Part shown: one piece after another, positions 12,857 through 22,402 of the stretch | Layout: every line of letters begins with the position of its first letter | Numbering within the stretch: position 1 is the stretch's first letter | Notes under the pieces: generated by a model | Databases searched by the model: none | What the model saw: only the letters and a program-made list of their open reading frames with translations | What the model was told of the DNA's origin: nothing | Assembly (NCBI RefSeq): GCF_009749405.1 | Contig: NZ_WBIQ01000007.1 | Location: forward strand, 1 to 64,000 | Source of the DNA: Agromyces lapidis | GTDB taxonomy: Bacteria; Actinomycetota; Actinomycetes; Actinomycetales; Microbacteriaceae | Direction: 5' to 3' | DNA: 64,000 nt | Position numbers and translations under genes: made by a program

Positions 12857-13658
12857 ACGAGGCGCCGTGAACGACGGTGCGGACGGCAACCGGCAGCGGC
12901 TGCAGAAGGTGCTCGCCGCGGCGGGCGTGGCCTCGCGCCGCGTCGTCGAGGACTACATCGTGCAGGGGCGCATCGAGGTGAACGGCGAGGTCGTGACCGA
13001 GCTCGGCACGCGCGTCGACCCCGAGACCGACCTCGTGTCGGTCGACGGGGTGGCGGTGCAGCTCGACACCGCGAAGCGCTACTACATGCTGAACAAGCCG
13101 GTCGGGGTGGTCTCGTCGATGCGCGACGAGCAGGGGCGGCCCGATCTGCGCCGCTTCACCGACGAGCTCGAGGAGCGCGTCTACAACGTGGGCCGGCTCG
13201 ATGCGGAGACGAGCGGGCTGCTCGTGCTCACGAACGACGGCGAGCTCGCGCACGTGCTCGCGCACCCGTCGTTCGGCGTCGAGAAGACCTACATCGCGAA
13301 GGTGCGCGGACGGGTGGCCCCGCAGACCCTCCAGCAGCTGAAGAACGGCATCGTGCTCGAGGACGGACCGATCAAGGCCGACCGTGCACGCCTGCTCCAG
13401 GCGCAGGGGGACTCCCGCCATTCGATGGTGCAACTCACCCTGCACTCGGGCAAGAACCGCATCGTGCGCCGGATGCTGCAGTCGGTCGGGCACCCCGTCG
13501 TCGAGCTCGTTCGCCGCCAGTTCGGGCCGCTGCACCTCGGTACACTGAGGGCCGGCCAGCTGCGCGAGCTGACGAAGACCGAGCGGGGTCTGCTGCTCAC
13601 GATCGCCCGCGAGGCGAGGGCCGCCCGGGGCGAGTCCGGAGCGAACGAGGAGAACTGA
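12846..13658 (+). CDS. rluB: 23S rRNA pseudouridine synthase RluB-type
   Basis: A 270-aa RsuA/RluB family enzyme with an N-terminal S4 domain (residues ~15-70) and the catalytic Asp in VGRLDAETSGLLVLTNDG near residue 120. KTYIAKVRG and SGKNRIVRRMLQSVGHPV are further signatures. TTG 12846 has a perfect AGGAGG (12831-12836) nine bases upstream; GTG 12867 is the alternative start. Location after scpB matches Rv1711. Confidence 0.92.
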   Translation: MTDERGAVNDGADGNRQRLQKVLAAAGVASRRVVEDYIVQGRIEVNGEVVTELGTRVDPETDLVSVDGVAVQLDTAKRYYMLNKPVGVVSSMRDEQGRPDLRRFTDELEERVYNVGRLDAETSGLLVLTNDGELAHVLAHPSFGVEKTYIAKVRGRVAPQTLQQLKNGIVLEDGPIKADRARLLQAQGDSRHSMVQLTLHSGKNRIVRRMLQSVGHPVVELVRRQFGPLHLGTLRAGQLRELTKTERGLLLTIAREARAARGESGANEEN

Positions 13659-13659
13659 G

Positions 13660-14742
13660 ATGGTCGAGTCACGGCTCACGGGGCCGGTGCGCGTCGTCGG
13701 TGCGGGTCTGCTCGGCACGAGCGTCGCGCTCGGGCTGCGGGCCCGCGGCATCGACGTGATCCTCGCGGATGCCTCGCCCACGCATGTGGCGCTCGCCGTC
13801 GACCTCGGCGCGGGTCGATCGGCCGAGCCGGGCGATGCGCCCCAGCTGATCGTGGTGGCGGTGCCGCCCGACGTGACCGCTCGCGTCGTCGCCGACGAGC
13901 TCGCATCCTTCCCCGAGGCGATCGTGACCGATGTCGCGAGCGTGAAGGGCGGCATCCTCGATGAGCTCGAGGCCGCAGGCGCCGATGTCGCGCGCTACAT
14001 CGGCTCGCACCCGCTCGCCGGGCGCGAGCGCGGCGGCCCGCTCTCCGCACGCGCCGACCTCTTCGCCGGTCGCCCCTGGGTGGTCGCCGCCCATGACGCG
14101 ATCAGCTACCAGCGGGCGGGCGCGATCGACGACCTCATTCTCGACCTCGGGGCGACCCTCGTCGAGATGACCCCCGACGAGCACGACCGAGGCGTCGCGC
14201 TCATCTCGCATGTGCCGCAGGTCGTGTCGAGCGTCATGGCGCGCCGCTTCATCGATGCCCCGAACGCCGCCCTCGGCCTCGCCGGCCAGGGTGTGCGCGA
14301 CGTCACGCGCATCGCGGCGAGCGACCCCGACCTGTGGGTGCAGATCCTCGGGGCGAACGCGGCACCCGTGCGAGACATCCTCGTCGCCGTGCGCGACGAC
14401 CTCGACCGTTTCATCGACGCCCTCGGCGACCCGGTCGCGCCGGGCGCCCGTCGCCGCATCGCCGAGGAGCTCACCGGCGGCAACACCGGCGTCGCCCGGC
14501 TGCCCGGCAAGCACGGCACCGACAAGCGCTTCACGACCGTCATCGTCATGGTCGACGACCGGCCGGGGCAGCTCGCCCGCCTGCTCGCCGAGATCGGCGA
14601 GATCGGCGTCAACCTCGAAGACCTGCGACTCGAGCACTCGCCCGGGCGCCAGGTGGGCCTCGCCGAGGTGCAGGTGGTGCCCGAAGCCGCCGAACGACTG
14701 ACCAACGAGCTGGCCGAACGCGGCTGGCGCATCGCCGGCTGA
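13660..14742 (+). CDS. tyrA: prephenate dehydrogenase with ACT domain
   Basis: A 360-aa NAD(P)-dependent prephenate/arogenate dehydrogenase of tyrosine synthesis. The Rossmann motif VVGAGLLGTSVALGLRARG is at residues 12-30, VTDVASVKGGILDEL and IGSHPLAGRERGG lie in the catalytic domain, and the catalytic-domain helix holds HVPQVVSSVMA. Residues ~290-360 form an ACT domain (TTVIVMVDDRPGQLARLL), suggesting amino-acid feedback. It starts one base after rluB. Confidence 0.93.
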   Translation: MVESRLTGPVRVVGAGLLGTSVALGLRARGIDVILADASPTHVALAVDLGAGRSAEPGDAPQLIVVAVPPDVTARVVADELASFPEAIVTDVASVKGGILDELEAAGADVARYIGSHPLAGRERGGPLSARADLFAGRPWVVAAHDAISYQRAGAIDDLILDLGATLVEMTPDEHDRGVALISHVPQVVSSVMARRFIDAPNAALGLAGQGVRDVTRIAASDPDLWVQILGANAAPVRDILVAVRDDLDRFIDALGDPVAPGARRRIAEELTGGNTGVARLPGKHGTDKRFTTVIVMVDDRPGQLARLLAEIGEIGVNLEDLRLEHSPGRQVGLAEVQVVPEAAERLTNELAERGWRIAG

Positions 14743-14775
14743 GCCGGCCGAAACACCCATCACCTGGAGGCATCC

Positions 14776-15447
14776 GTGCAGTTCCCCTTCGTCGTGGCCG
14801 TCGACGGCCCAGCCGGCAGCGGCAAGTCGAGCGTGTCGAAGGCCGTCGCCCGGCGCCTCGGGTACGGCTTCCTCGACACCGGCGCCGCCTATCGCGCGCT
14901 GGCCTGGCACGCCGAGGCCGGCGGCGTCGAGCCCGAGGATGCGGCATCCGTGATCTCGTGCCTCGCGAGCTTCGACTACCGCATCGGCACCGACCCCGCG
15001 GGGTACCGCGTGCACGTCGGCGCGACCGACGTCACCGACGCGATCCGCGACCCGCAGATCTCCTCGGTCGTGAGCCTCGTCGCACGGGTGCCCGAGGTGC
15101 GCACGCACCTCATCGAACTGTTCCGCTCGATCATCGCCGCAGAGCAGCGCCCCGGCATCGTCGTCGAAGGGCGCGACATCACGACGGTCGTCGCGCCCGA
15201 TGCGCCCGTGCGTATCCTGCTCACCGCCTCAGAAGAGGTGCGGATGTCCCGACGTGCCGCCGAACTCACGGGCCACGATGCGGGCAAGACCGGCGAGCAG
15301 CTGCGCGCCCGTGATCGGGCCGACTCGAAGGTGGTCGACTTCACGAACGCCGCCGAGGGGGTCACCGTGGTCGACTCGACCGAGCTCGATTTCGAACAGA
15401 CCGTCGACGCGGTGATCGCAGTCGTCGAGTCGGTATCAGCCGAGTAG
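14776..15447 (+). CDS. cmk: cytidylate kinase
   Basis: A 223-aa kinase converting (d)CMP to (d)CDP. The P-loop [21 protein letters not shown] is at residues 9-28, followed by [26 protein letters not shown] near 137 and the LID region with RRAAELTGH...DRADS. GTG 14776 follows CCTGGAGGCATCC, a good ribosome-binding site. In mycobacteria der follows directly; here three other genes intervene. Confidence 0.95.
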   Translation: MQFPFVVAVDGPAGSGKSSVSKAVARRLGYGFLDTGAAYRALAWHAEAGGVEPEDAASVISCLASFDYRIGTDPAGYRVHVGATDVTDAIRDPQISSVVSLVARVPEVRTHLIELFRSIIAAEQRPGIVVEGRDITTVVAPDAPVRILLTASEEVRMSRRAAELTGHDAGKTGEQLRARDRADSKVVDFTNAAEGVTVVDSTELDFEQTVDAVIAVVESVSAE

Positions 15448-15498
15448 CCCGGCGGCAGCGCTCGGCCGGCGGCCAGCCGGCGCTCGCTCAGGCGCGGG

Positions 15499-16359
15499 TC
15501 AGCGCCGGGTCAACTCCTCGAAGGCCGCGAAGATGCCGAGCTCGCTCGCGGCGCTCCGTGCGACGAGGAACCCGACGATCCCGAGGATCCAGGCGGTGTT
15601 CTCGGCCGCGGTGCGCTCGAGCCATGCGCCGAGGCGTTCGAGCGGACGCCGCACGAGCGGCGCGGCGACCAGGCGGAGTCCGAGCAGTACGAGCGCGGGC
15701 GCGATCATGAGCGCGCAATAGCCGGCCAGGGCCGCGATCCGCATCCAGAGCTCGAGCTCGGCTTCGGCGACCAGGCCCATCGCGACGAGGTAGGGCAGCA
15801 TCGTCGCGACCTCGATGAGCCCGGCGGCCAGCGCGACCGCCATGACGTTCGCGGGGGAGACCGCGTCGGAGAGCAGCCGGTCGCGCCATCGTGCGACGCG
15901 GCCGCCCGAGGTGCTCGGGGCGGTGCCCGCCCGGGTGCTCGAGGATCCGCTGCCGCCGGATCCGCTCAGCCGATCCGCGGCGACGCACGGCTGCGTGGTG
16001 ATCGCCTCGGCACCGAGCGTCTCGACGCCGACTCGTTCACGCACCTTCTCGCGGGTCGGCATCGCGATGCCGACGAGCAGCAGCGCGACGCCGACGACGA
16101 GCCGTGCGACGAGCCCGGCCGTCGAGTTCACGAAGCTCTGCCCCGCCTCGATGAAGTTCACCATGCCGAGCGTGACGAGCACGCCGACGAGGAGGTAGAA
16201 GCCCGCGATCGTGACGAGGTACAGCAGTACCCGGTCTCCGCGCAGGCGCGGCGCGAGGAGGAGGAACACGGGGATGAGCAACGTGCCGATGCTGAGGCCG
16301 TCGAGGAGGGCGAGCGCCGCGAGCGAGAGCTCGAGCGGCACACCGGTGGGGAGGTTCAT
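15499..16359 (-). CDS. GAP-family (Sap) membrane protein
   Basis: A 286-aa polytopic membrane protein with about six hydrophobic helices: three before residue 100 (LSLAALALLDGLSIGTLLIPVFLL, VLLYLVTIAGFYLLVGVLVTL, LVARLVVGVALLLVGIAM), a hydrophilic G/S/T linker to ~165, then three more. The N-terminal LSIGTLLIP and the layout resemble GAP/Sap proteins linked to glycolipid or peptidolipid addressing in actinobacteria. ATG 16359 is chosen because the longer frame to 16923 lacks hydrophobic character and overlaps the divergent kinase. Convergent with cmk. Confidence 0.75.
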   Translation of the reverse strand: MNLPTGVPLELSLAALALLDGLSIGTLLIPVFLLLAPRLRGDRVLLYLVTIAGFYLLVGVLVTLGMVNFIEAGQSFVNSTAGLVARLVVGVALLLVGIAMPTREKVRERVGVETLGAEAITTQPCVAADRLSGSGGSGSSSTRAGTAPSTSGGRVARWRDRLLSDAVSPANVMAVALAAGLIEVATMLPYLVAMGLVAEAELELWMRIAALAGYCALMIAPALVLLGLRLVAAPLVRRPLERLGAWLERTAAENTAWILGIVGFLVARSAASELGIFAAFEELTRR

Positions 16360-16477
16360 GCCAGAAGTCTGCTCAGGCGCGTGCGGGAGCGGATCGGGCG
16401 GATGACTGAGACGGATGAGGGCGCCTCGTCCTTTCGGCGTAGGCCCCGGCGACCGGGTGCATGGTTCGATGGAGGGC

Positions 16478-17680
16478 ATGGCGACGACGAGCGAGACGAC
16501 GGGACACGAGAGCGCCCGCCCCGGGTGGGTGCAGCGGCATCGACCGCTCCTCGACGCCGCCGGCGTCGCTGCGGTGAGCGCGATCGCCGCCGCCGCCGGA
16601 CTCGGCGAGATCTGGGACGTGCTCTCGGTGCTGCCCGAGTCCGTCTCGCCGTGGTGGGGCTTCGTGATCGCGGTGCCCGCCATCGTGTGCGTCGCGCTGA
16701 AACGACGGTACCCGCGCACCGGGCTCGCCGTCACGACCGTGCTCGCCGTCGTGGCGCTGTTCACGGTCGGCGGCATCGGCACGATGGTGGCGTTTCTCGA
16801 CCTGCTGTGGACGGTCACCCTCGGATCGACACCGGTAGGGCGTCGCCGCATCCTCGCCGGGTGCGCCGCCGCGACGGCCGCGATCCTCGCAATGACGCTC
16901 GTCGTCACCGGCGATGTGCGCATCGCAGTGCTGATCGGGTTGCAGCTCGGTGCCCTCCTCGGCGCCGACTACTGGTGGGCGACGGCCGTGGCGCAGGCGA
17001 ACGAACTCGCCGAGCTGCATCGTCGAGAGGCGCGCGAGGTCGTTCGGCTCGCCGAACGCGAACGGGATGCCGCGCTGCAGCGCGAGCGGGACGGGATGGC
17101 TCGCGAGCTGCACGACCTCGTCGCCGGCCACGTGTCGGCGATGGCGATCAGGGCCGAGGCGGCGCTGTCGAACGAGCGCGATCCCGCGGCAGACGGTGCG
17201 GCGCTGCGTGCAGTCCGCGACTCGAGCCTCGAGGCGCACGAGGCGCTGCGCTCGATGATCCGGGTGCTGCGGGCGGGCGGCGGCGAGCTCGTCGTGCCGC
17301 CGCGGCTCGACCGGGTGCCGGCCTACATCGACGAGGCCCGACGCACGGGGCTCGAGGTGAGCTTCGGCGGGCCGCCTGCGGCGACGGTCCCAGCGGCGGT
17401 CGAACAGCTGGCGGCGAGCGTCGTGCAGGAGTCGCTCGCGAACTGCGTGCGTCACGCCGCGGGCGGCCGGGTCGCGATCGACATCGCGCTCGACGAGGAT
17501 GCGCTCATCGTGCGCGTCGACTCCAGGGACGGCCGCCGCCTCGACCGGCCCGAGCTGCCCGGCAACGGCTCGGGTCTCACGATGCTCGCCGAACGCGTGC
17601 GCGCGCTGGGCGGCCGATTCGACGCGGGCCCGGTCGGAGCCGGCTGGTCGGTGCGCGCGAGCCTTCCGGTGAACGCGTGA
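16478..17680 (+). CDS. LuxR-system sensor histidine kinase
   Basis: About 400 aa. Four to five transmembrane helices span residues ~25-165 and are followed by the HisKA_3 dimerisation motif RDGMARELHDLVAGHVSAMAI, whose His is the phosphorylation site. A C-terminal ATPase domain has the N box ESLANCVRHA and the G box GNGSGLTMLAERV. DesK/NarX type, without a periplasmic sensor domain. ATG 16469 is an alternative start; GGAGGG lies too close to 16478 to be ideal. The stop overlaps the response regulator start (GTGA). Confidence 0.9.
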   Translation: MATTSETTGHESARPGWVQRHRPLLDAAGVAAVSAIAAAAGLGEIWDVLSVLPESVSPWWGFVIAVPAIVCVALKRRYPRTGLAVTTVLAVVALFTVGGIGTMVAFLDLLWTVTLGSTPVGRRRILAGCAAATAAILAMTLVVTGDVRIAVLIGLQLGALLGADYWWATAVAQANELAELHRREAREVVRLAERERDAALQRERDGMARELHDLVAGHVSAMAIRAEAALSNERDPAADGAALRAVRDSSLEAHEALRSMIRVLRAGGGELVVPPRLDRVPAYIDEARRTGLEVSFGGPPAATVPAAVEQLAASVVQESLANCVRHAAGGRVAIDIALDEDALIVRVDSRDGRRLDRPELPGNGSGLTMLAERVRALGGRFDAGPVGAGWSVRASLPVNA

Positions 17681-18369
17681 GCGCGCCGCGAGTGCTGCTC
17701 GCCGACGATCACGGCGCGATCCGCGAGGCGCTGCGGATCATGCTCGAGACGCACGGGATCCTTGTCGTGGGGGAGGCCGCCGACGGCGCCGCCGCCGTCC
17801 GCAACGCCGCGGCACTCCGACCCGACGTCGTGCTGATGGACCTCCGCATGCCCGGGGTGGACGGCGTCGCGGCGACGCGCGAGATCCGCGACCGCGGTCT
17901 CGGCGACGTGCTCGTCCTCACGAGCTTCGACGAGGACGAGCTCGTGTTCGGGGCGATCCGCGCGGGTGCGGCGGGCTTCCTGTTGAAGACGACCGACGCT
18001 GCCACTCTCGTGGACGCCGTGCACCGGGTCGCGGCCGGTGAGGGGGTACTCGATCCGCGGGTGACGCGGCGTGCGCTCGCGGCGCTCGCCGGCGGCCCGG
18101 GAGCCGCGTCGGCGGGCGAGGCGGCGGAGGCCGCGACCTGGCAGCAGGGCGAGCGCGGTGACGCGCCGATCTCCCCGCTGACCGGTCGCGAACGCGAGGT
18201 GCTCGCCGGAATGGCGCAGGGCTGGTCGAACGCCGAACTCGCCGACCGCCTCGGCATCGCGGTGCCGACGGCGAAGACGCACGTCTCGAACGTGCTCGCG
18301 AAGCTCGGCGCGAGAAGCCGGACCCATGCGGTCGCGATCGCGCGAGGAGACGAGCCGGATCGCGCGTGA
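17677..18369 (+). CDS. NarL/LuxR-family response regulator
   Basis: A 230-aa regulator. The receiver domain has acidic residues in LLADDHG, the phospho-acceptor Asp in VVLMDLRMPG (about residue 54), Thr/Ser in VLTSF and Lys in FLLKT. After an Ala/Gly-rich linker (~130-160), the C-terminal LuxR HTH reads LTGREREVLAGMAQGWSNAELADRL. It is cotranscribed with the kinase. The stimulus is unknown; the divergent GAP protein is a plausible target. Confidence 0.93.
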   Translation: MSAPRVLLADDHGAIREALRIMLETHGILVVGEAADGAAAVRNAAALRPDVVLMDLRMPGVDGVAATREIRDRGLGDVLVLTSFDEDELVFGAIRAGAAGFLLKTTDAATLVDAVHRVAAGEGVLDPRVTRRALAALAGGPGAASAGEAAEAATWQQGERGDAPISPLTGREREVLAGMAQGWSNAELADRLGIAVPTAKTHVSNVLAKLGARSRTHAVAIARGDEPDRA

Positions 18370-18501
18370 GCCGTATCGCAGAGCCGCGTCCGGCGTCCGG
18401 CGGCCGATGGCGAGGGCGGCGGCATCCGATGTTCTCAGCATTCATACGGCAGACTGGGAGTTGCGCGCATTCGCGCCCTCGACTTTCTGCAGGAGACATT
18501 C

Positions 18502-20010
18502 ATGACCGACCAGCGCGACGAGTACGACGACGTCGCCGACGACCTTGCCGAGCGTCTCTCGGTCGTCGACGACGATCTCGCCGAGCAGCGGGCCGCTGCG
18601 CTCCGCTCGGGCCTCAGCGACTACGAACTCGATGACGACGACCTCGAGGTGCTCGAGATCTCCGAGGGCGGCGAAGAGGGCATCCGCTATCTCCCGGCAC
18701 TGCCGGTGATCGCGATCGTCGGCCGCCCGAACGTCGGCAAGTCGGCGCTCGTGAACCGCATCCTCGGCCGCCGCGAGGCCGTCGTCGAAGACACCCCCGG
18801 CGTGACGCGAGACCGCGTCTCGTACAAGGGCGAGTGGCTCGACCGCCGCTTCACCCTCGTCGACACCGGCGGCTGGGAGCCCGACGCGAAGGGCATCGAC
18901 GCGTCGGTGGCCGCGCAGGCCGAGGTCGCGATCGACCTCAGCGACGTGGTGCTCTTCGTCGTCGACGCGACCGTCGGCGCGACGTCGACCGACGAGCACG
19001 TCGTACGGCTGCTCCGCAAGACGAACAAGCCCGTGTTCCTCGTCGCCAACAAGGTCGACGACGCCCGCCAGGAGTCCGAGGCCACCGCACTCTGGAACCT
19101 CGGCCTCGGCGAGCCGCACCCCGTCTCCGCACTGCACGGCCGCGGCGTCGCCGACATGCTCGAAGCCGTCTTCGAGAAGCTGCCGCAGGTCTCGGCCGTC
19201 GCCAAGGAGGAGTTCGGCGGCCCCCGCCGTGTCGCCATCCTCGGCCGCCCGAACGTCGGCAAGAGCTCGCTGCTCAACAAGGCCGCTGGCGAGGAGCGCG
19301 TCGTCGTGAACGAGCTCGCGGGCACCACGCGCGACCCGGTCGACGAGCAGATCGAGCTCGGCGGCAAGATCTGGCGCTTCGTCGACACCGCCGGCATCCG
19401 TCGTCGCGTGCACCTGCAGCAGGGCGCCGACTTCTACGCGTCGCTGCGCACGCAGGCTGCGCTCGAGAAGGCCGAGGTCGCGGTCGTGCTGCTGGATGTC
19501 TCGCAGCCGATCTCCGAGCAGGACGTGCGCATCATCGACCTCGTGCTCGAGTCGGGCCGCGCGCTCGTGCTCGCGTACAACAAGTGGGACCTCCTCGACG
19601 ACGACCGTCGTCGCTACCTCGAGCGCGAGATCGAGAAAGATCTGCACCACGTCGCCTGGGCGCCGCGCGTGAACATCTCGGCTCGCACCGGTCGTCACCT
19701 CGAGAAGCTCGTGCCGGCCCTCGAGACGGCGCTCGAGTCGTGGGACACCCGCATTCCGACGGGCAAGTTCAACGCGTTCCTCACCGAGCTCACGCAGGAG
19801 CATCCGCACCCCGTGCGCGGCGGCAAGCAGCCCCGCATCCTGTTCGGCACGCAGGCCGCGAGCCGCCCGCCGACATTCGTGCTCTTCACCACCGGGTTCC
19901 TCGACCCGGGTTACCGCCGCTTCATCCAGCGGCGCCTGCGCGAGATCTACGGCTTCGAGGGCTCGCCCATCGTCGTGAACATGCGCGTGCGCGAGAAGCG
20001 CCAGCGCTAG
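18502..20010 (+). CDS. der: ribosome-assembly GTPase Der (EngA)
   Basis: A 502-aa double GTPase needed for 50S assembly. After an acidic extension of ~65 residues, G domain 1 has [23 protein letters not shown] and NKVD; G domain 2 has [26 protein letters not shown] and NKWD; a C-terminal KH-like domain includes [23 protein letters not shown] 18502 follows GCAGGAGACATTC. The acidic N-terminal extension is typical of actinobacterial Der. Confidence 0.96.
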   Translation: MTDQRDEYDDVADDLAERLSVVDDDLAEQRAAALRSGLSDYELDDDDLEVLEISEGGEEGIRYLPALPVIAIVGRPNVGKSALVNRILGRREAVVEDTPGVTRDRVSYKGEWLDRRFTLVDTGGWEPDAKGIDASVAAQAEVAIDLSDVVLFVVDATVGATSTDEHVVRLLRKTNKPVFLVANKVDDARQESEATALWNLGLGEPHPVSALHGRGVADMLEAVFEKLPQVSAVAKEEFGGPRRVAILGRPNVGKSSLLNKAAGEERVVVNELAGTTRDPVDEQIELGGKIWRFVDTAGIRRRVHLQQGADFYASLRTQAALEKAEVAVVLLDVSQPISEQDVRIIDLVLESGRALVLAYNKWDLLDDDRRRYLEREIEKDLHHVAWAPRVNISARTGRHLEKLVPALETALESWDTRIPTGKFNAFLTELTQEHPHPVRGGKQPRILFGTQAASRPPTFVLFTTGFLDPGYRRFIQRRLREIYGFEGSPIVVNMRVREKRQR

Positions 20011-20020
20011 TCGCGTGACC

Positions 20021-20046
20021 CGGGCGGGTGAGCGATCACCCGCCCG
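20021..20046 (+). terminator. der terminator hairpin
   Basis: A perfect 11-bp stem (20021-20031 with 20036-20046) around GCGA, starting 11 bases after the der stop. It lies inside the extended open frame of the next gene, which argues that translation of that gene starts downstream. Confidence 0.75.
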
Positions 20047-20110
20047 CGTTCTCGTTCGCGAGTGCCGCACCGTTCGCCCGCCGAGTCGGGTCGCAGATTC
20101 GGAGTCGCCG

Positions 20111-20347
20111 TTGGAGATCACGATCCGGGTGAAGCCCGGAAGTCGCAAAGGACCGCTCGTCGAGGAGACGCCCGACGATCCTGCCGCATCGTTGACGGTG
20201 TTCGTGCGCGAGCGCGCAGTCGACGGAGCGGCGAACACCGGGGTCGTGGCTGCGGTGGCAGCGCACTACGGCGTGCCGCGGCGCGACGTCGAGATCGTGC
20301 GGGGCACGACCTCGCGGTTGAAGCGCGTGCGGGTCGACGGCGCGTGA
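20111..20347 (+). CDS. DUF167 (YggU-family) protein
   Basis: A 78-aa small alpha/beta protein: IRVKPGSRKGPLVEE, FVRERAVDGAANTGVVAAVAAHYGV and VEIVRGTTSRLKRVRVDG are the family core. TTG 20111 is chosen because GGAG (20101-20104) lies six bases upstream and the family begins here. The in-frame GTG at 20015 would place 32 extra residues over a terminator hairpin. Function of the family is unknown. Confidence 0.82.
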   Translation: MEITIRVKPGSRKGPLVEETPDDPAASLTVFVRERAVDGAANTGVVAAVAAHYGVPRRDVEIVRGTTSRLKRVRVDGA

Positions 20348-20350
20348 GCG

Positions 20351-20974
20351 TCAGTCGGCGAGACGCCGCTGCATGATCGCGCGATCGGACTTGGGGCGGG
20401 CGACCTCGGTGAAGCCCGCGCCGACGAACATCGACACCGTGCCGTGGAAGAGGTCGGCGGCGGGGATCTTCGGGCGCGCGGTCGGGTCGATGGCGTACCC
20501 CTCGACGAGGCGTGCGCCGTTCGCCCGGGCGAACTCGACGGCCGCCTCGGCGAGCGCCCTGCCGACGCCGCGCTTGCGGTACGCGCGCGGCACGACGAAG
20601 CAGGAGACCGCCCAGACGCCCGGATCTGAGAGATCGGGGTTCGGCGTCGAACCGGCCACGAGCCGGCTCTGCTGCAGTCGGATGAGGTTCGGGCGCGGCT
20701 CGACGGCGCACCAGCCGACCGGGACGTCGCCGTCGTAGGCGAGGAGCCCCGGACCTGCTCCGGGCGCGTCGAGCTGCTCGTGCAGGCGATCGCGCAGGCC
20801 GTCGTCGCCGATGCCGCGCCAGTCTCTGCCCGGGATCTTGTACCACTGGCACCAGCAGTGGGCCGGATCGCCCCTCGTGCCGAAGACGGCCTCGACGTCG
20901 GCGAAGGGCGCGTCGGTCGCGGAGACCACGCGCAGGGGAGCAGGTTCGAGATCGTCGGGGAGCTCGGTGATCAT
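20351..20974 (-). CDS. GNAT-family N-acetyltransferase
   Basis: A 207-aa protein. The acetyl-CoA binding motif A is VVPRAYRKRGVGRALAEAAVEFARANGA (about residues 127-154), followed by a VSMFVGAGFTEVARP end strand. The N-terminal WCQWYKIPGRDWRG tract, with paired Cys/Trp, is a feature of a known actinobacterial GNAT subgroup. Substrate unknown. Convergent with the DUF167 gene, with three bases between. Confidence 0.9.
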   Translation of the reverse strand: MITELPDDLEPAPLRVVSATDAPFADVEAVFGTRGDPAHCWCQWYKIPGRDWRGIGDDGLRDRLHEQLDAPGAGPGLLAYDGDVPVGWCAVEPRPNLIRLQQSRLVAGSTPNPDLSDPGVWAVSCFVVPRAYRKRGVGRALAEAAVEFARANGARLVEGYAIDPTARPKIPAADLFHGTVSMFVGAGFTEVARPKSDRAIMQRRLAD

Positions 20975-21104
20975 GCCCTCACGCTATCGCCGGCCACCGA
21001 CATCGCGGCGGATCGCGCCGGGGAGGCGCGCGCGGCGCGGAATGGCGAGGACTGGTGCGGAATGGCGCGGTGTGACGCGGGCCAGATAAAGAAGAGAGGT
21101 AACA

Positions 21105-21560
21105 ATGAAGTATCATCATGATGTGGACGTCACCCTCCTCGACCGGCTGCTGCAGATCGGCGAACTCTTCCAGCGCGACATGGCGCGCGCCTTCGCCGGC
21201 ACGGGCTTCACCCCGGCCAGGCTCCGCGTGCTGTGGGTGCTTCAGCACGACGGTGCGATGACGCAGCAGGCGCTCGCGGCCGAACTCGACGTCACCCCGC
21301 GCAACGTCAGCGGACTGGTCGATGCGCTCGAGGCATCCGGTCATGTGCACCGCGCGCCGCACCCGAGCGACCGTCGCGCGGTGCTCGTCGAACTCACGCC
21401 CCGCACCGCCCGCATCATGTCGCGCATGCAGCGCGAGCACGCCGAGCTCTCGGCGACCCTTCTCGACGCCGTGGCCCCCGCGGACCGGGCCGCCGTCGAA
21501 CGCGGCATCGGCGCGATCGCCGACCGCCTCGCCGCGCTCGTCGAGGACGCCGACGCATGA
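21105..21560 (+). CDS. MarR-family transcriptional regulator
   Basis: A 151-aa winged-helix dimer regulator. The recognition region reads MTQQALAAELDVTPRNVSGLVDALEASGHVHRAPHPSDRRAVLVELT (about residues 47-93). ATG 21105 follows GAGAGG; GTG 21123 is an alternative. A 10-bp palindrome overlaps the start, suggesting autoregulation. The stop overlaps the downstream membrane-protein start (ATGA), so that gene is its likely target. Confidence 0.9.
   Translation: MKYHHDVDVTLLDRLLQIGELFQRDMARAFAGTGFTPARLRVLWVLQHDGAMTQQALAAELDVTPRNVSGLVDALEASGHVHRAPHPSDRRAVLVELTPRTARIMSRMQREHAELSATLLDAVAPADRAAVERGIGAIADRLAALVEDADA
21114..21123. promoter_or_regulatory. candidate MarR operator palindrome
   Basis: CATCATGATG is a perfect 10-bp palindrome a few bases after TAACAAT (21100-21106), a plausible -10. 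Position at the expected transcription start fits an autoregulatory site. A 10-bp palindrome is shorter than typical MarR operators. Confidence 0.35.
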
Positions 21561-22231
21561 GCGCGACGACGAGGGCGCCGGCCGAGGCATCCGTCTGGCT
21601 GAGGCTCGGCCGATTCGCGAAGCGCGCGTTCGCGATGGAGCTCGCGGTCTACGCGAGCATCGGGCGATTCATCGCGCGGCGGCCGGCGATCCCGCGCGGG
21701 GCGGTCGGGTTCGGCTATCACAGGCCGGTGCTGACCATCCTCGTGATCTTCATCGTCCTGTCGGCCGTCGAGATCCCGATCATCGACCTCGTCGTGCACC
21801 GGTGGCCGGCGGTGCGCATCGCGATGCTCGTGCTCGGCATCTGGGGGCTGACGTGGATGCTGGGCCTGCTCTGCGCCTTCCTGACGCGACCGCACACCGT
21901 CGGTCCCGAGGGGATCCGCGTGCGCGCCGGACTCGAACTGGACCTCGCGCTCAGCTGGGACGACGTCGCCTCGGTCGCCCGTCGCCTGCAGATCGACGAG
22001 CCCAAGTCGCCGAAGATCGTCGAACAGGATGCCTCGCGCACGCTGTTCGTGCGCACGAACAACGAGACCGACATCGAGATCGAACTCGAAGGGCCGACCG
22101 CGGTTCGGCTGCCCGGCCACGGTGCACTCGGGGGAGTGCAGGAGGTGACCGCAGTGCGAATCTGGGTCGACGACGCGGCTGCCTTCATGGACGAGGTGCG
22201 GCGTCATCTCGCGCCGGTGCGCGAGCGATAG
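21557..22231 (+). CDS. membrane protein with C-terminal PH-like domain
   Basis: A 224-aa protein with two adjacent transmembrane helices (VLTILVIFIVLSAVEIPII and IAMLVLGIWGLTWMLGLLCAF, residues ~55-115). The cytosolic C-terminal half has a beta-rich pattern (GPEGIRVRAGLELDLALSWDDV...) resembling bacterial PH domains. It is translationally coupled to the MarR regulator. Function unknown; a membrane-stress or efflux accessory role would be inference. Confidence 0.75.
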   Translation: MSATTRAPAEASVWLRLGRFAKRAFAMELAVYASIGRFIARRPAIPRGAVGFGYHRPVLTILVIFIVLSAVEIPIIDLVVHRWPAVRIAMLVLGIWGLTWMLGLLCAFLTRPHTVGPEGIRVRAGLELDLALSWDDVASVARRLQIDEPKSPKIVEQDASRTLFVRTNNETDIEIELEGPTAVRLPGHGALGGVQEVTAVRIWVDDAAAFMDEVRRHLAPVRER

Positions 22232-22286
22232 GGCGAGTGAGACTCGGCTGAGGCCGCGTGTGCAAAAACACCCCTCCGGATACCGC

Positions 22287-22292
22287 TATGAT
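22287..22292 (+). promoter_or_regulatory. tRNA-Pro promoter -10
   Basis: TATGAT lies 33 bases before the tRNA gene; no clear TTGACA -35 is seen at the usual distance. Confidence 0.5.
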
Positions 22293-22324
22293 GGTCAAGT
22301 TGCCTCGGAGGAACTCCGGAGCAT

Positions 22325-22401
<77 letters not shown>

Positions 22402-22402
22402 G

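Noticed and set aside
15451-15490. Terminator between cmk and the GAP-family gene
   Set aside because: Only GCCGGC/GCCGGC with a five-base loop (15465-15481) is present, weak in such GC-rich DNA; not listed as a feature.
20015-20110. Upstream start (GTG 20015) for the DUF167 gene
   Set aside because: It would translate through a perfect 11-bp terminator-like hairpin and adds 32 residues not in the family; TTG 20111 has GGAG at good distance.
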